Virus record (IMG/VR): IMGVR_UViG_3300025147_000038
Span: 1 to 26,052 of that record
Reading direction: 5' to 3' (one strand)
Length of the DNA: 26,052 nt
DNA from: a virus
Position numbers and translations under genes: made by a program. Below are positions 7,378 through 13,098 of this stretch, piece after piece (the first letter of the stretch is position 1; each line of letters opens with the position of its first letter). The notes beneath the pieces are model-generated. The model made no database searches and had not been told where the DNA came from. It saw nothing but the letters and a program-made list of their open reading frames with translations.

Positions 7378-7544
7378 AATAGAAACAGATAACATGAGTA
7401 TCTGGTAGTCGTTAATGTATATTGCTTGGTCGGACGAGTGGCATATACAGACTTTAATGGGGTTTACATAGTTTCCACAATCTGAATAGGGTGAAACCGA
7501 ACGAAAATATGTTAAGGAGCTATTTGATTGATAGCTTCTTTTTT
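7378..7544 (+). ncRNA. Candidate plus-strand structured RNA ending at a terminator inside the resolvase gene
   Basis: After TATAAT at 7372-7377 (no good -35 found) come three local hairpins: CAGATA/TATCTG (from 7386), GTATAT-T-GC / GCATATAC around 7418-7449 with an inner CTTG/CGAG stem, and GGTTT/AAACC (about 7461-7465 with 7494-7498). The segment ends at the terminator 7514-7544. It contains the 14-nt word AAACCGAACGAAAA (7494-7507), also present in the structured RNA at 12343-12356. GC content is higher than in surrounding spacers. Existence and ends are inferred. Confidence 0.4.
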
Positions 7545-8090
7545 ATTTGCCATTCTATAAAAGGTACCTCTATTAAGATTTAATCTTTTCATAGCTTCTG
7601 TGGCTGTTATTTCTCCACTCTTCCATATCTTAACCACTTGATTGAAATTTACTGGTTCTTGTATTATTGGGCGTCCTAATCTTTGACCCTTTGCCTTGGC
7701 AGCATCTATCCCCTCTCTCTGACGTTGTAATATGCTTTCACGTTCCAATTCTGACAACGCTCCGAATAGAGTCAATACAAATCTACCTTGTGGAGTTAAA
7801 GTGTCTATATGCTCCTTTAAGGACACCAGAGCGACGTTCTTATTTTGGAGACGTTCTACTATGGATAATAAGTCTCTTGTACTCCTAGCAAGTCTTGATA
7901 TGCTCTCTACATACAATACGTCACCGTCTCTAACATAACTAAGCATTTTTGTTAGCTCTGGTCTGTTTATATCTTTACCAGATATTTTCTCAGAATAGAT
8001 TTTATCCATACCTATTTGTTTTAATGCTATTTCTTGCCTATCTATATGCTGGTCGATTGAAGATACTCTGATGTAACCTATATTAGCCAT
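7512..8090 (-). CDS. Small serine recombinase (resolvase/invertase family)
   Basis: 192 aa. N-terminal catalytic domain with the nucleophile in IGYIRVSS (Ser10), the arginine-rich active-site segment ESISRLARSTRDL (about 62-74), and the long E-helix region ALSELERESILQRQREGI. The C-terminal helix-turn-helix (about 145-180, ITATEAMKRLNLNRGTFYRMA) binds the recombination site. Length is that of Tn3/Hin-type small serine recombinases. With a res-like array directly upstream and partition genes elsewhere, resolution of genome multimers is the likely role; DNA inversion is the alternative, but no inverted-repeat-flanked tail-fibre segment is seen. ATG follows AGGGGTGATGTT. Confidence 0.93.
   Translation of the reverse strand: MANIGYIRVSSIDQHIDRQEIALKQIGMDKIYSEKISGKDINRPELTKMLSYVRDGDVLYVESISRLARSTRDLLSIVERLQNKNVALVSLKEHIDTLTPQGRFVLTLFGALSELERESILQRQREGIDAAKAKGQRLGRPIIQEPVNFNQVVKIWKSGEITATEAMKRLNLNRGTFYRMANKKEAINQIAP
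7514..7544 (+). terminator. Intrinsic terminator, plus strand, overlapping the resolvase 3' codons
   Basis: Stem AAGGAGCTAT (7514-7523) / ATAGCTTCTT (7531-7540) with one G.T pair, loop TTGATTG, then six T (7539-7544). The same bases encode the last residues of the resolvase on the other strand. Its T tract is on the plus strand only, so it would stop transcription coming from the non-coding region towards the resolvase. Confidence 0.7.
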
Positions 8091-8112
8091 AACATCACCC
8101 CTTATGCTTTAA

Positions 8113-8205
8113 ACATAGCATAGAGTGTCACAGAAAGCCATCATTACTTTTGTGCTATCACTTTAATAGTTTTATAACCTTTTGTGTCATGTTTTCAGTA
8201 TGACA
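8113..8205. promoter_or_regulatory. Putative res site upstream of the serine resolvase
   Basis: Several related inverted half-sites are packed here: TGTCAT...ATGACA (8185-8205, 21 bp, perfect 6-bp arms), AGTGTCACAGAAAG (from 8124) facing CTTTTGTGCTATCACT (from 8147), and CTTTTGTGTCA from about 8179. The TGTC/GACA ends resemble those of Tn3-family res subsites. The position between the resolvase start and the next gene is typical. The crossover subsite is not defined. Confidence 0.5.
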
Positions 8206-8231
8206 ATAAATGCCTACCTTTTTGGACAAAT

Positions 8232-8256
8232 AAAAAAGAACCTCTCGGCTCTTATT
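8232..8256 (-). terminator. Intrinsic terminator, minus strand
   Basis: On the minus strand AAGAGCC-GAGA-GGTTCTT (one G.T pair) followed by six T. It overlaps the stop codon of the 94-aa gene and ends the accessory operon before the res site and resolvase. Confidence 0.75.
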
Positions 8257-8536
8257 GTGTCATGTAAATATATATATCTTTATTATTGATACAAGCTTCT
8301 TTTCTTATTCTATCAAAATTAATGCCATTTTTTTCAAGATATATAAAATACTTAAGTAAGTTATGATTATCTGCTTTAACCCAAGTATATAGACCAAGGT
8401 CTGGATAATCTTTATCGATTAATGCTTCAAGGTCTCTATAAGCTTCTAAAGATAATAGATATTTTTCATCATCATCCATTGCCCAAAATCCATCTTCTGA
8501 TGGGTCAATGGCTGTAAAGTTTACTACTTGACTCAT
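8252..8536 (-). CDS. Acidic 94-aa protein of unknown function
   Basis: ATG with AGGAGGAATGTAAT upstream. Strongly acidic in its first half (DPSEDGFWAMDDDEKY), then aromatic and helical (LYTWVKADNHNLLKYFIYLEK), without a recognised motif. It lies 21 bp downstream of the tail-tube paralogue and is closed off by its own terminator, so the two form a small transcription unit. Co-function with that paralogue (for example as chaperone or partner) is a guess from the arrangement only. Confidence 0.6.
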   Translation of the reverse strand: MSQVVNFTAIDPSEDGFWAMDDDEKYLLSLEAYRDLEALIDKDYPDLGLYTWVKADNHNLLKYFIYLEKNGINFDRIRKEACINNKDIYIYMTQ

Positions 8537-8557
8537 ATTACATTCCTCCTTTTATTT

Positions 8558-9337
8558 TTATTTGATTGCTTCTAAATACTCTTTAAATCCTTTTACATAT
8601 TCTTCATCGTTACAAATATCTTCAAATTCTACATTTTCATTGCCATCATAGATTTTTAATAATTCTCTGATGGTTACAACCGAACCACTACTAAGTGTTA
8701 CCTCTACATTTTCTGATATTGCGATATTGTTAGTACTTTTGCTTCTTAATTCATCGATAGTATCTATTGTTTGTACTGATGAGAAAAATAGCTTCTCGTC
8801 TACTGTAAAATTTCTATCACTGTGAATGAATTGTTTGCAATTTTCATTAGATTTGAAGAACCTATAGTTTGTTTTATTTTTTTTAAATTTTAGATGTATA
8901 TTAAACTCTTCATCATTATCGCTATCATTACGACCGCAACTTGGTATAATAAATTCACATTTTAAATTCCAAACATAGACATAGTCACCATTAAAGTCTC
9001 GTGTTTTGTAACCAATTGCAAAGTACTTGTTAACATGAACACCATTGTTAATAAAGGAACCAGTAACTGAATCGAATTCTTTCCCACTAAGTTTTGCAAG
9101 TGTTTCAAGTGAAACATAATCTAAAGTAATTTCATATTCATCGTCATTTTTGGTAAAGAAAGGTTCACCCTCTCTTGATAGTTTTATCATTTTAGCCTCT
9201 GGTACCTCAAATACATCCGCATATCTAATGGAATATTTATTATCTTCAATTATTTCAGCAAATGCTAAATGTGTAATACTTCTAAACTCCTTTGGGCTAA
9301 CTTTTGTTAATAGCTTCTTTTTCATTATATTATGCAT
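8558..9337 (-). CDS. Paralogue of the major tail (tail-tube) protein, with C-terminal extension
   Basis: 259 aa, ATG with AGGAGG upstream. It aligns along its length with the 203-aa tail protein at 24377-24988. The best block (residues about 66-127 here, 67-128 there) has 33 identities in 62 positions by eye, including SLETLAKLSGKEFDSVTGSF vs DLETLAKITGKTFDILTGTF, the shared NNG/DNG turn, YFAI and LKC. The N-terminal (hLaFAeI vs qLnFAkI) and C-terminal (FFSSVQTIDTIDEL vs YFNAIQTPDTLAAL) parts also match. About 60 extra residues follow. It is encoded 15 kb from the tail operon among accessory genes. It could be an alternative or minor tail protein, or an interfering decoy. Confidence 0.8.
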   Translation of the reverse strand: MHNIMKKKLLTKVSPKEFRSITHLAFAEIIEDNKYSIRYADVFEVPEAKMIKLSREGEPFFTKNDDEYEITLDYVSLETLAKLSGKEFDSVTGSFINNGVHVNKYFAIGYKTRDFNGDYVYVWNLKCEFIIPSCGRNDSDNDEEFNIHLKFKKNKTNYRFFKSNENCKQFIHSDRNFTVDEKLFFSSVQTIDTIDELRSKSTNNIAISENVEVTLSSGSVVTIRELLKIYDGNENVEFEDICNDEEYVKGFKEYLEAIK

Positions 9338-9395
9338 TTTTAATTGTCCTCCTTTTTTTTATTGTTTATAGATTATATAGTCCAAAAATAAAGAA

Positions 9396-9424
9396 TATAA
9401 AAAAAAGAGCCTTTATAGCTCTTT
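9396..9424 (-). terminator. Intrinsic terminator, minus strand
   Basis: Minus-strand stem AAGAGC / GCTCTT (9405-9410 and 9418-9423), loop TATAAAG, followed by a run of about ten T broken only outside the core. It directly follows the stop of the 95-aa gene. Confidence 0.8.
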
Positions 9425-9711
9425 TAATTTAGACAATACATATTTTTTTTGCTTTTTTCTCTTGAGTATATTCCAGTCATAACTCCTAATGTATTAATTA
9501 TTAATTGTTTATTTATGATTTGGAATTGCTTTAAATATGCTAACACCACATTTAGAACATATAGATTAGTGGTTAAGTCATCATTTATACGAATAACATT
9601 TTGTTTTTCAATCATTGTCTCTCTAAATAACTTACAATAATCCTCCATATTGTATGTATTATATATGCAATATTGTATATCTTTTATTAGTTCTTCATCG
9701 CTTGGGTTCAT
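9424..9711 (-). CDS. Hypothetical protein, 95 aa
   Basis: ATG with AAAGGAGAGGATATTAA upstream. The product is largely helical with Tyr/Asn-rich stretches (IQYCIYNTYNMEDYCKLF) and a hydrophobic centre (TNLYVLNVVLAYLKQFQIINKQLIINTLGVM), but no certain membrane helix; the tail is basic (SREKSKKN). No family recognised. It is the last gene before a terminator, downstream of the two winged-helix-like genes. Confidence 0.55.
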   Translation of the reverse strand: MNPSDEELIKDIQYCIYNTYNMEDYCKLFRETMIEKQNVIRINDDLTTNLYVLNVVLAYLKQFQIINKQLIINTLGVMTGIYSREKSKKNMYCLN

Positions 9712-9730
9712 TTAATATCCTCTCCTTTAT

Positions 9731-10369
9731 TTATTTGAGTACTTTCATTGCTTTAATATCTATTTCTTTATTTTTAAGACTTATAATTACGCTTTGTATA
9801 TCTAACAGTGGTCTTAATGCTGCCAACTCCGAATCATTTTCAAAATATTCTATGTATGTTTTTTCATTGAAATTTTTATAATTATGTAGGAAGTAGATTC
9901 TAATTTTATCGGTTCCATCAGTGTGATATATCTCTTTAACCAGATTGATGAGCTCCTTATAATCACAGTGCATCCATTGACGATTGTTAACTCCTAACAT
10001 GAGATAGTGATTGATTCCATACCTTGCTGTATTACCTATATACAATACATTTTTCTTAAATAGGTTATCATGCGTCTGCACATTGGGTAGAAATTTAACA
10101 TTTTCGTACTTATTCATTAAGAAGTGAGTTAATAATATAGCTCGTTTAATTTGTCTGCTTGAATACTTTTCGCTGGTGGTTGAATAGAAATGATAGATAC
10201 CTATTTCAGTCTTGTATAGTAATTTGAGTTGTGTTAGAGGCTCTAATTTATCGTTATTACATCCTAAGAGTTCGGTTGCTACCTCTCTGGTTACTATTTT
10301 ATATGCTTTAATTAATGCTAATCCTTTTTGATAATGGTTTTTGTAATCTTCATATGTTTTTAATATCAT
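9731..10369 (-). CDS. Hypothetical protein with probable N-terminal winged helix, 212 aa
   Basis: ATG with AGGAGGGCTTAACC upstream. Residues about 15-70 look like a helix-turn-helix followed by a wing (YKIVTREVATELLGCNNDKLEPLTQLKLLYKTEIGIYHFYS), then helices and an alpha/beta C-terminal part (KNVLYIG, KIRIYFLHNY). The order resembles the neighbouring 197-aa protein (HTH/wing, helix, then a nuclease-like alpha/beta part), so they may be distant relatives or partners. It resembles replication-relaxation-type mobile-element proteins only in general layout. Function unknown. Confidence 0.6.
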   Translation of the reverse strand: MILKTYEDYKNHYQKGLALIKAYKIVTREVATELLGCNNDKLEPLTQLKLLYKTEIGIYHFYSTTSEKYSSRQIKRAILLTHFLMNKYENVKFLPNVQTHDNLFKKNVLYIGNTARYGINHYLMLGVNNRQWMHCDYKELINLVKEIYHTDGTDKIRIYFLHNYKNFNEKTYIEYFENDSELAALRPLLDIQSVIISLKNKEIDIKAMKVLK

Positions 10370-10383
10370 GGTTAAGCCCTCCT

Positions 10384-10977
10384 TTATTTGTATGTATATT
10401 CTTTTACAAGGGTTACGTTAAGCCCCTCTGCATATACGTCTTTTTCTTGTTCAAGTTTGCCGTAGTTTTCAGTTATAATCTCAAAAGCGTAGGTACTGGA
10501 CTCTGTTATGATTACACTATCAACAGTGGAGCCCAGCTCTAATTTTTCCGCTCTATCCCAATATTCACGTTCTATATGGGTTCTCAATTCTAAGATTGTA
10601 TGTTTGTATTCTTGTTTTAGGTCTTGTTCATTTTTCCATTGAAATGAAGAGTTATTGGTTTGTGATTCAAGGTACACTTTGCAATACTGGGCTGATAATT
10701 TTTCATCGTGATAAGCACTGGTACTATGATACTTACAATTTTCTTGTCCAAATTCCTTGGCCATAAATTTATAACCTTTTTCATTTAGTTTATAATAGGT
10801 GCCTCTTGAATTTTTAATCTCTTCTAAAATGCCTTGCTTCATATAATTTTTGACTCTTGCCTCTGAAATGAAATTTTTGAGCTGGTCTCTGTTTGCATGA
10901 CAAGTATTGAGAAGCATTTTGTATAATTCCTTATCCCTCGAATTCATAGTTGATATATAGTTTTTTAATTTTGCCAT
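10384..10977 (-). CDS. Winged-helix protein, replication-relaxation-like layout, 197 aa
   Basis: ATG with AGGAGGTTTTTCAA upstream. The first ~85 residues form a winged helix: NRDQLKNFISEARVKNYMKQGILEEI, then GTYYKLNEKGYKFM as the wing. The C-terminal part has a strand pair STVDSVIITESSTYAFEIITENYGK that recalls a restriction-fold core (Asp...Glu-x-Ile), though the usual Lys is missing. This N-wHTH/C-alpha-beta arrangement is seen in replication-relaxation family proteins of plasmids and phages; assignment is tentative. It overlaps no gene and is followed after 14 bp by the 212-aa gene. Confidence 0.6.
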   Translation of the reverse strand: MAKLKNYISTMNSRDKELYKMLLNTCHANRDQLKNFISEARVKNYMKQGILEEIKNSRGTYYKLNEKGYKFMAKEFGQENCKYHSTSAYHDEKLSAQYCKVYLESQTNNSSFQWKNEQDLKQEYKHTILELRTHIEREYWDRAEKLELGSTVDSVIITESSTYAFEIITENYGKLEQEKDVYAEGLNVTLVKEYTYK

Positions 10978-11004
10978 TTGAAAAACCTCCTTTTTATAAA
11001 ATTA

Positions 11005-11041
11005 AAATGGTAGAAAAGGTTAATATTCCTTCCCTACCATC
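11005..11041 (-). terminator. Minus-strand hairpin, terminator or attenuator
   Basis: ATGGTAG (11007-11013) pairs with CTACCAT (11034-11040), extended by AAGG/CCTT with an asymmetric-looking AA/CC internal loop. On the minus strand TTTTAATTTTAT follows. It lies between the DUF3780-like gene at 11045 and the ribosome binding site of the next gene, so it may only partly block read-through. Confidence 0.5.
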
Positions 11042-11044
11042 TTG

Positions 11045-11560
11045 TTAAAACATAAATCTAAGTGCATATCTCCAACCACCTTGAATGTCTTTATCTTCGG
11101 CTCTATCAAGATTTTCATGAGTTATCATAGTATACATCCACCAGCGTTTTTCTCTTGTTAACATAAGCCAGTTACTTTTTGATATTAATAATCTTTCTAT
11201 ATTTTTTGAATTGTCCATGTCTAAATGTTCAGTAGCCCAGATTAGTATTAATAATTCTTTTCCTAAATTTCTATCAATTCGTGTATCTCCATCCTCTACC
11301 CAGTAGCCAGCATCCATATTTTCTTCTTTTAGACTTATGTTAAAGTCTTTTTCTATACATTTTTTTAACTGCATCCAGAGTATTAAAGATATAGTAGCTC
11401 TTACTTTATAGTTTACGTCTCCTATATTTGATATTGTTCTCTCTGCTATTGTTACTGATTGTGCTGCATTATCAATATGTAATGTGTAATAATTTCTTGA
11501 ATACTCGTTGTATCCATATTCAATAGTGTCTGTATGTCTTGTATATAGGTTATTTTTCAT
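11045..11560 (-). CDS. DUF3780-like protein, second of a tandem pair
   Basis: 171 aa, ATG with AGGAGGAAAATAAC upstream. It shares with the next gene upstream the order TIEYGY (start), LxxWMxxKK, K-N/E-DM-AG-W, TR-(D/N)-LG-ELLIL-W-TEHLD and a C-terminal GWR/NWR-A-(L/V)-(R/K)-(F/Y)-M. The C-terminal part (GKELLILIWATEHLD, EKRWWMYTM, GGWRYALRFMF) closely recalls the DUF3780 family, known from multi-gene anti-phage loci, by its WA-E, RWW-YTM and GWR-A motifs; I recognise this from memory, not a search. Standing alone in a phage it may be an anti-defence decoy or a defence moron. Confidence 0.6.
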   Translation of the reverse strand: MKNNLYTRHTDTIEYGYNEYSRNYYTLHIDNAAQSVTIAERTISNIGDVNYKVRATISLILWMQLKKCIEKDFNISLKEENMDAGYWVEDGDTRIDRNLGKELLILIWATEHLDMDNSKNIERLLISKSNWLMLTREKRWWMYTMITHENLDRAEDKDIQGGWRYALRFMF

Positions 11561-11585
11561 TGTTATTTTCCTCCTTTTTTATAGT

Positions 11586-12071
11586 TTATTGAAGCATGTA
11601 TTTAACTGCTCTTCTCCAATTTTCAGCAGATGTATCAACTTTCATATGTAGATATCGTAATTCTATGGTTGAAAGGTTAGCCCAGCATCTGGTTGCTATT
11701 ATTAATTTTTCTTTATCTTCTGGTTTTCTAATGTCTAAATGTTCTGTACCCCAAAATAATATTAATAATTCATCGCCTAATATTTTATTTAGTCTTGTAG
11801 TACCATTTTTGTTCCAACGTCCAGCATACATATCTTCGTTTTTAAGAGTTTCATTAAGTCTTATTTCTACACCTTTTTTTATAATCATCCAGTGTTCTAA
11901 TGTTATTTGAGACTCTAATTCTTCTTCAAAAGTACCATTACTTATACATCCTTTACATTTGTAAATTGTTACAACCTTATATTCTTCATTGACAAGTAAT
12001 CCATAGTAGCAAAATGAATGTTGTTCTTCTAAATACCCATATTCGATTGTTTTTATTTTAGTAGTTTTCAT
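11586..12071 (-). CDS. DUF3780-like protein, first of a tandem pair
   Basis: 161 aa, ATG with AGGAGGATAAATA upstream. Paralogous to the following gene over its whole length: TIEYGYLEEQ, LEHWMIIKKG, NEDMYAGRW, TRLNKILGDELLILFWGTEHLD, and NWRRAVKYML at the end. The RWW-YTM motif of the other copy is replaced by ELRYLHMKV, so the two have diverged in what may be the functional core. A CKGC pair (about residues 39-42) is unique to this copy. It is first in the operon behind a divergent promoter region. Function as for its twin; the family call is less certain for this copy. Confidence 0.55.
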   Translation of the reverse strand: MKTTKIKTIEYGYLEEQHSFCYYGLLVNEEYKVVTIYKCKGCISNGTFEEELESQITLEHWMIIKKGVEIRLNETLKNEDMYAGRWNKNGTTRLNKILGDELLILFWGTEHLDIRKPEDKEKLIIATRCWANLSTIELRYLHMKVDTSAENWRRAVKYMLQ

Positions 12072-12147
12072 TATTTATCCTCCTTTTTTACAATTAATAA
12101 AGTTTAATCTTTTAATTGTTTATTTATTTTACAAGGACAAATCTATA

Positions 12148-12176
12148 ATTATAATAGTTTTTTGCATAATAGCTAA
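12148..12176 (-). promoter_or_regulatory. Possible minus-strand promoter for the DUF3780-like operon
   Basis: On the minus strand TTAGCT (12171-12176), 17-bp spacer, TATAAT (12148-12153). The -10 is perfect, the -35 weak. It is divergent from the plus-strand promoter at 12242-12270, with a large inverted repeat between them. Confidence 0.35.
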
Positions 12177-12214
12177 ATATTCTTAAATAATCTTAAAGTA
12201 TGAATATAATATGA

Positions 12215-12275
12215 CTATTACTATGGATATACTTTTACATTTTGAAAGTGGAGTATGTATATACTATAGTAATAG
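12215..12275. repeat. Long inverted repeat at the ncRNA promoter, possible operator
   Basis: CTATTACTAT (12215-12224) plus ATATAC (12227-12232) face GTATAT (12257-12262) plus ATAGTAATAG (12266-12275), giving 10-bp and 6-bp matching arms with small offsets. The right arm covers the -10 of the plus-strand promoter and the end of its spacer, as an operator would. The centre holds the -35 TTGAAA. Confidence 0.55.
12242..12270 (+). promoter_or_regulatory. Vegetative-type promoter for the structured RNA
   Basis: TTGAAA (12242-12247), 17-bp spacer, TATAGT (12265-12270). Predicted transcription start is about 12276-12280, just before the GC-rich structured segment. No plus-strand gene follows, which supports a non-coding transcript. 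Confidence 0.65.
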
Positions 12276-12276
12276 G

Positions 12277-12545
12277 ATATATATATGTAACGGCAAGGCT
12301 TGCAAAGTCTGGCTTAACCAAGACCTCGAAGGCTACTAACCTAAACCGAACGAAAAACGGGATTTATCGAAGGTTCAAGAGCGTAGCGAGGGAACCTGGT
12401 GCTGAAAGCACGATAAAGACCGCTCGCTTCTGTCATTGTAGATGTCACGTAAGGGACATTTACAATGCGTATGAATGGACATGATAATGTCCAGAGTACG
12501 AAGAAGTTTGTAGAGAGGTTTAGGTTTATTCCATTTTTGCTTTTC
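12277..12545 (+). ncRNA. Candidate structured non-coding RNA, unassigned class
   Basis: The segment is far richer in GC than its surroundings and folds by eye into nested helices. Outer stem: AACCTAAACC (12338-12347) with GGTTTAGGTT (12517-12526), perfect 10 bp. Inside, CGG-GA-TTTATCG (12358-12369) pairs with CGATAAA-GA-CCG (12411-12422), with a GA/GA internal loop; it encloses AGGTTC/GAACCT (12371-12376/12392-12397) and GTGC-TGAAA-GCAC (12399-12411). Then a 13-bp hairpin (12434-12446/12455-12467, one G.U) and GGACAT-GATA-ATGTCC (12477-12492) on CGTA/TACG. Loop AGCGAG (12385-12390) can pair with CTCGCT (12423-12428), a pseudoknot. 5' of the outer stem, GTCTGG/CC-A-AGAC (12307-12324) forms a hairpin. 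The 3' end is uncertain; U-rich sequence follows the outer stem. Confidence 0.75.
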
Positions 12546-12682
12546 TTTTATTATTTACCTTTGAGGCATACATGAAAGTATTGGCGTATAAGGTTACTTT
12601 TCTCTGGTATTTTTAAAGGTGGGTGGAAAATTGATTTTTTTTATTTATAAAATAATCGATTGGCAGTGACATTTTTTTATAT

Positions 12683-12711
12683 AAAAAAGAAGAGCTTTTT
12701 AAGGCTCTTCT
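12683..12711 (-). terminator. Intrinsic terminator, minus strand
   Basis: Minus-strand GAAGAGC / GCTCTTC (12704-12710 with 12689-12695), 8-nt loop, then six T. It follows the 76-aa gene and shields the non-coding region from read-through. Confidence 0.8.
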
Positions 12712-12717
12712 GGGGTG

Positions 12718-12948
12718 TTATTTCATTACATCTTGTATTCTTTTAGCAAGTTCTGCTTGAAAAATAGCACTTTGCATTTCTTCAAGTGTAAAATCATCGA
12801 TATCAATTCTATCAAATATTTTATCTAACTCTTTATTTACTGTTTGCTTAACAACATTTCTTAAACTACTTAATATTATTGTTTTCATACCTACTTTTAC
12901 TTGTTCTTCCATTTCTGACTTAAGTTCAGCTTCGTTAAATTGTATCAT
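12718..12948 (-). CDS. Small charged helical protein, 76 aa
   Basis: The start is placed at ATG 12948 (MIQFNEAEL) because AAGGAGG lies 8-9 nt upstream; the open frame extends further but without a binding site. The protein is almost entirely amphipathic helix, rich in K, E, D and I/L (ELKSEMEEQVKVGMKT, RNVVKQTVNKELDKIF, EEMQSAIFQAELAKRIQ). No family recognised. It overlaps the end of the upstream 44-aa gene by 14 bp, implying translational coupling. Confidence 0.65.
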   Translation of the reverse strand: MIQFNEAELKSEMEEQVKVGMKTIILSSLRNVVKQTVNKELDKIFDRIDIDDFTLEEMQSAIFQAELAKRIQDVMK

Positions 12949-13069
12949 TATTATTACCTCCTTCACTATATTTGATAAGCATATCTCCAAGTTTCATAAT
13001 TACCCACGAAAGTGGGAATAGAATGAGTAATGTTTTTTCTAAATTGTCACAGTCTTTAAACTTTTTCAT
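12935..13069 (-). CDS. Small single-pass membrane protein, 44 aa
   Basis: ATG at 13069 with AAGGAG 9 nt upstream, running to TAA at 12935. The sequence has a charged N-terminus (MKKFKDCDNLEK), one hydrophobic stretch (about residues 13-32, TLLILFPLSWVIMKLG) and a polar, Asn-rich tail. The tail codons contain the ribosome binding site of the next gene. It is too short for family assignment; its strong binding site and tight coupling argue that it is real. Confidence 0.55.
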   Translation of the reverse strand: MKKFKDCDNLEKTLLILFPLSWVIMKLGDMLIKYSEGGNNNDTI

Positions 13070-13098
13070 TTCCGTTGTCTCCTTCTTTTTTTTTATTG

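Larger units (their letters stand above)
6091..7511. other. 1.4-kb largely non-coding region between lysis genes and resolvase
   Basis: The only convincing ORF is the 49-codon minus-strand gene at 6753-6902. Otherwise there are: an inverted repeat at 6154-6228, two diverged copies of a ~170-bp element (6384-6553 and 7171-7339), inverted repeats at 6691-6698/6719-6726 (TATAACCT), 7025-7037 (GCGTT/AACGC) and 7049-7071 (8-bp stem), a strong plus-strand terminator at 6995-7024 and another at 7514-7544. Two tandem TTGACA words in minus orientation lie at about 6309-6326, and a minus TATAAT at 6265-6270, but no clean promoter spacing is seen. The density of hairpins suggests transcribed RNA. Confidence 0.6.
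12072..12717. other. 646-bp region without protein genes
   Basis: It holds the divergent promoters, inverted repeat and structured RNA listed separately. The segment 12546-12682 has only weak hairpins (ATAC/GTAT near 12570; an AATTG/CGATT-anchored AT stem at about 12630-12663) and no convincing plus-strand terminator. An open frame on the plus strand (12242-12484) starts with the -35 TTG and lacks a ribosome binding site, so it is not called. Confidence 0.6.

Noticed and set aside
7512-8090. DNA invertase controlling tail-fibre phase variation
   Set aside because: No inverted-repeat-bounded fibre segment is visible; plasmid context and res-like sites favour a resolvase.
12242-12484. 80-codon plus-strand ORF across the structured RNA
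   Set aside because: It starts with the TTG of the predicted -35, has no ribosome binding site, and its codons coincide with the RNA helices.
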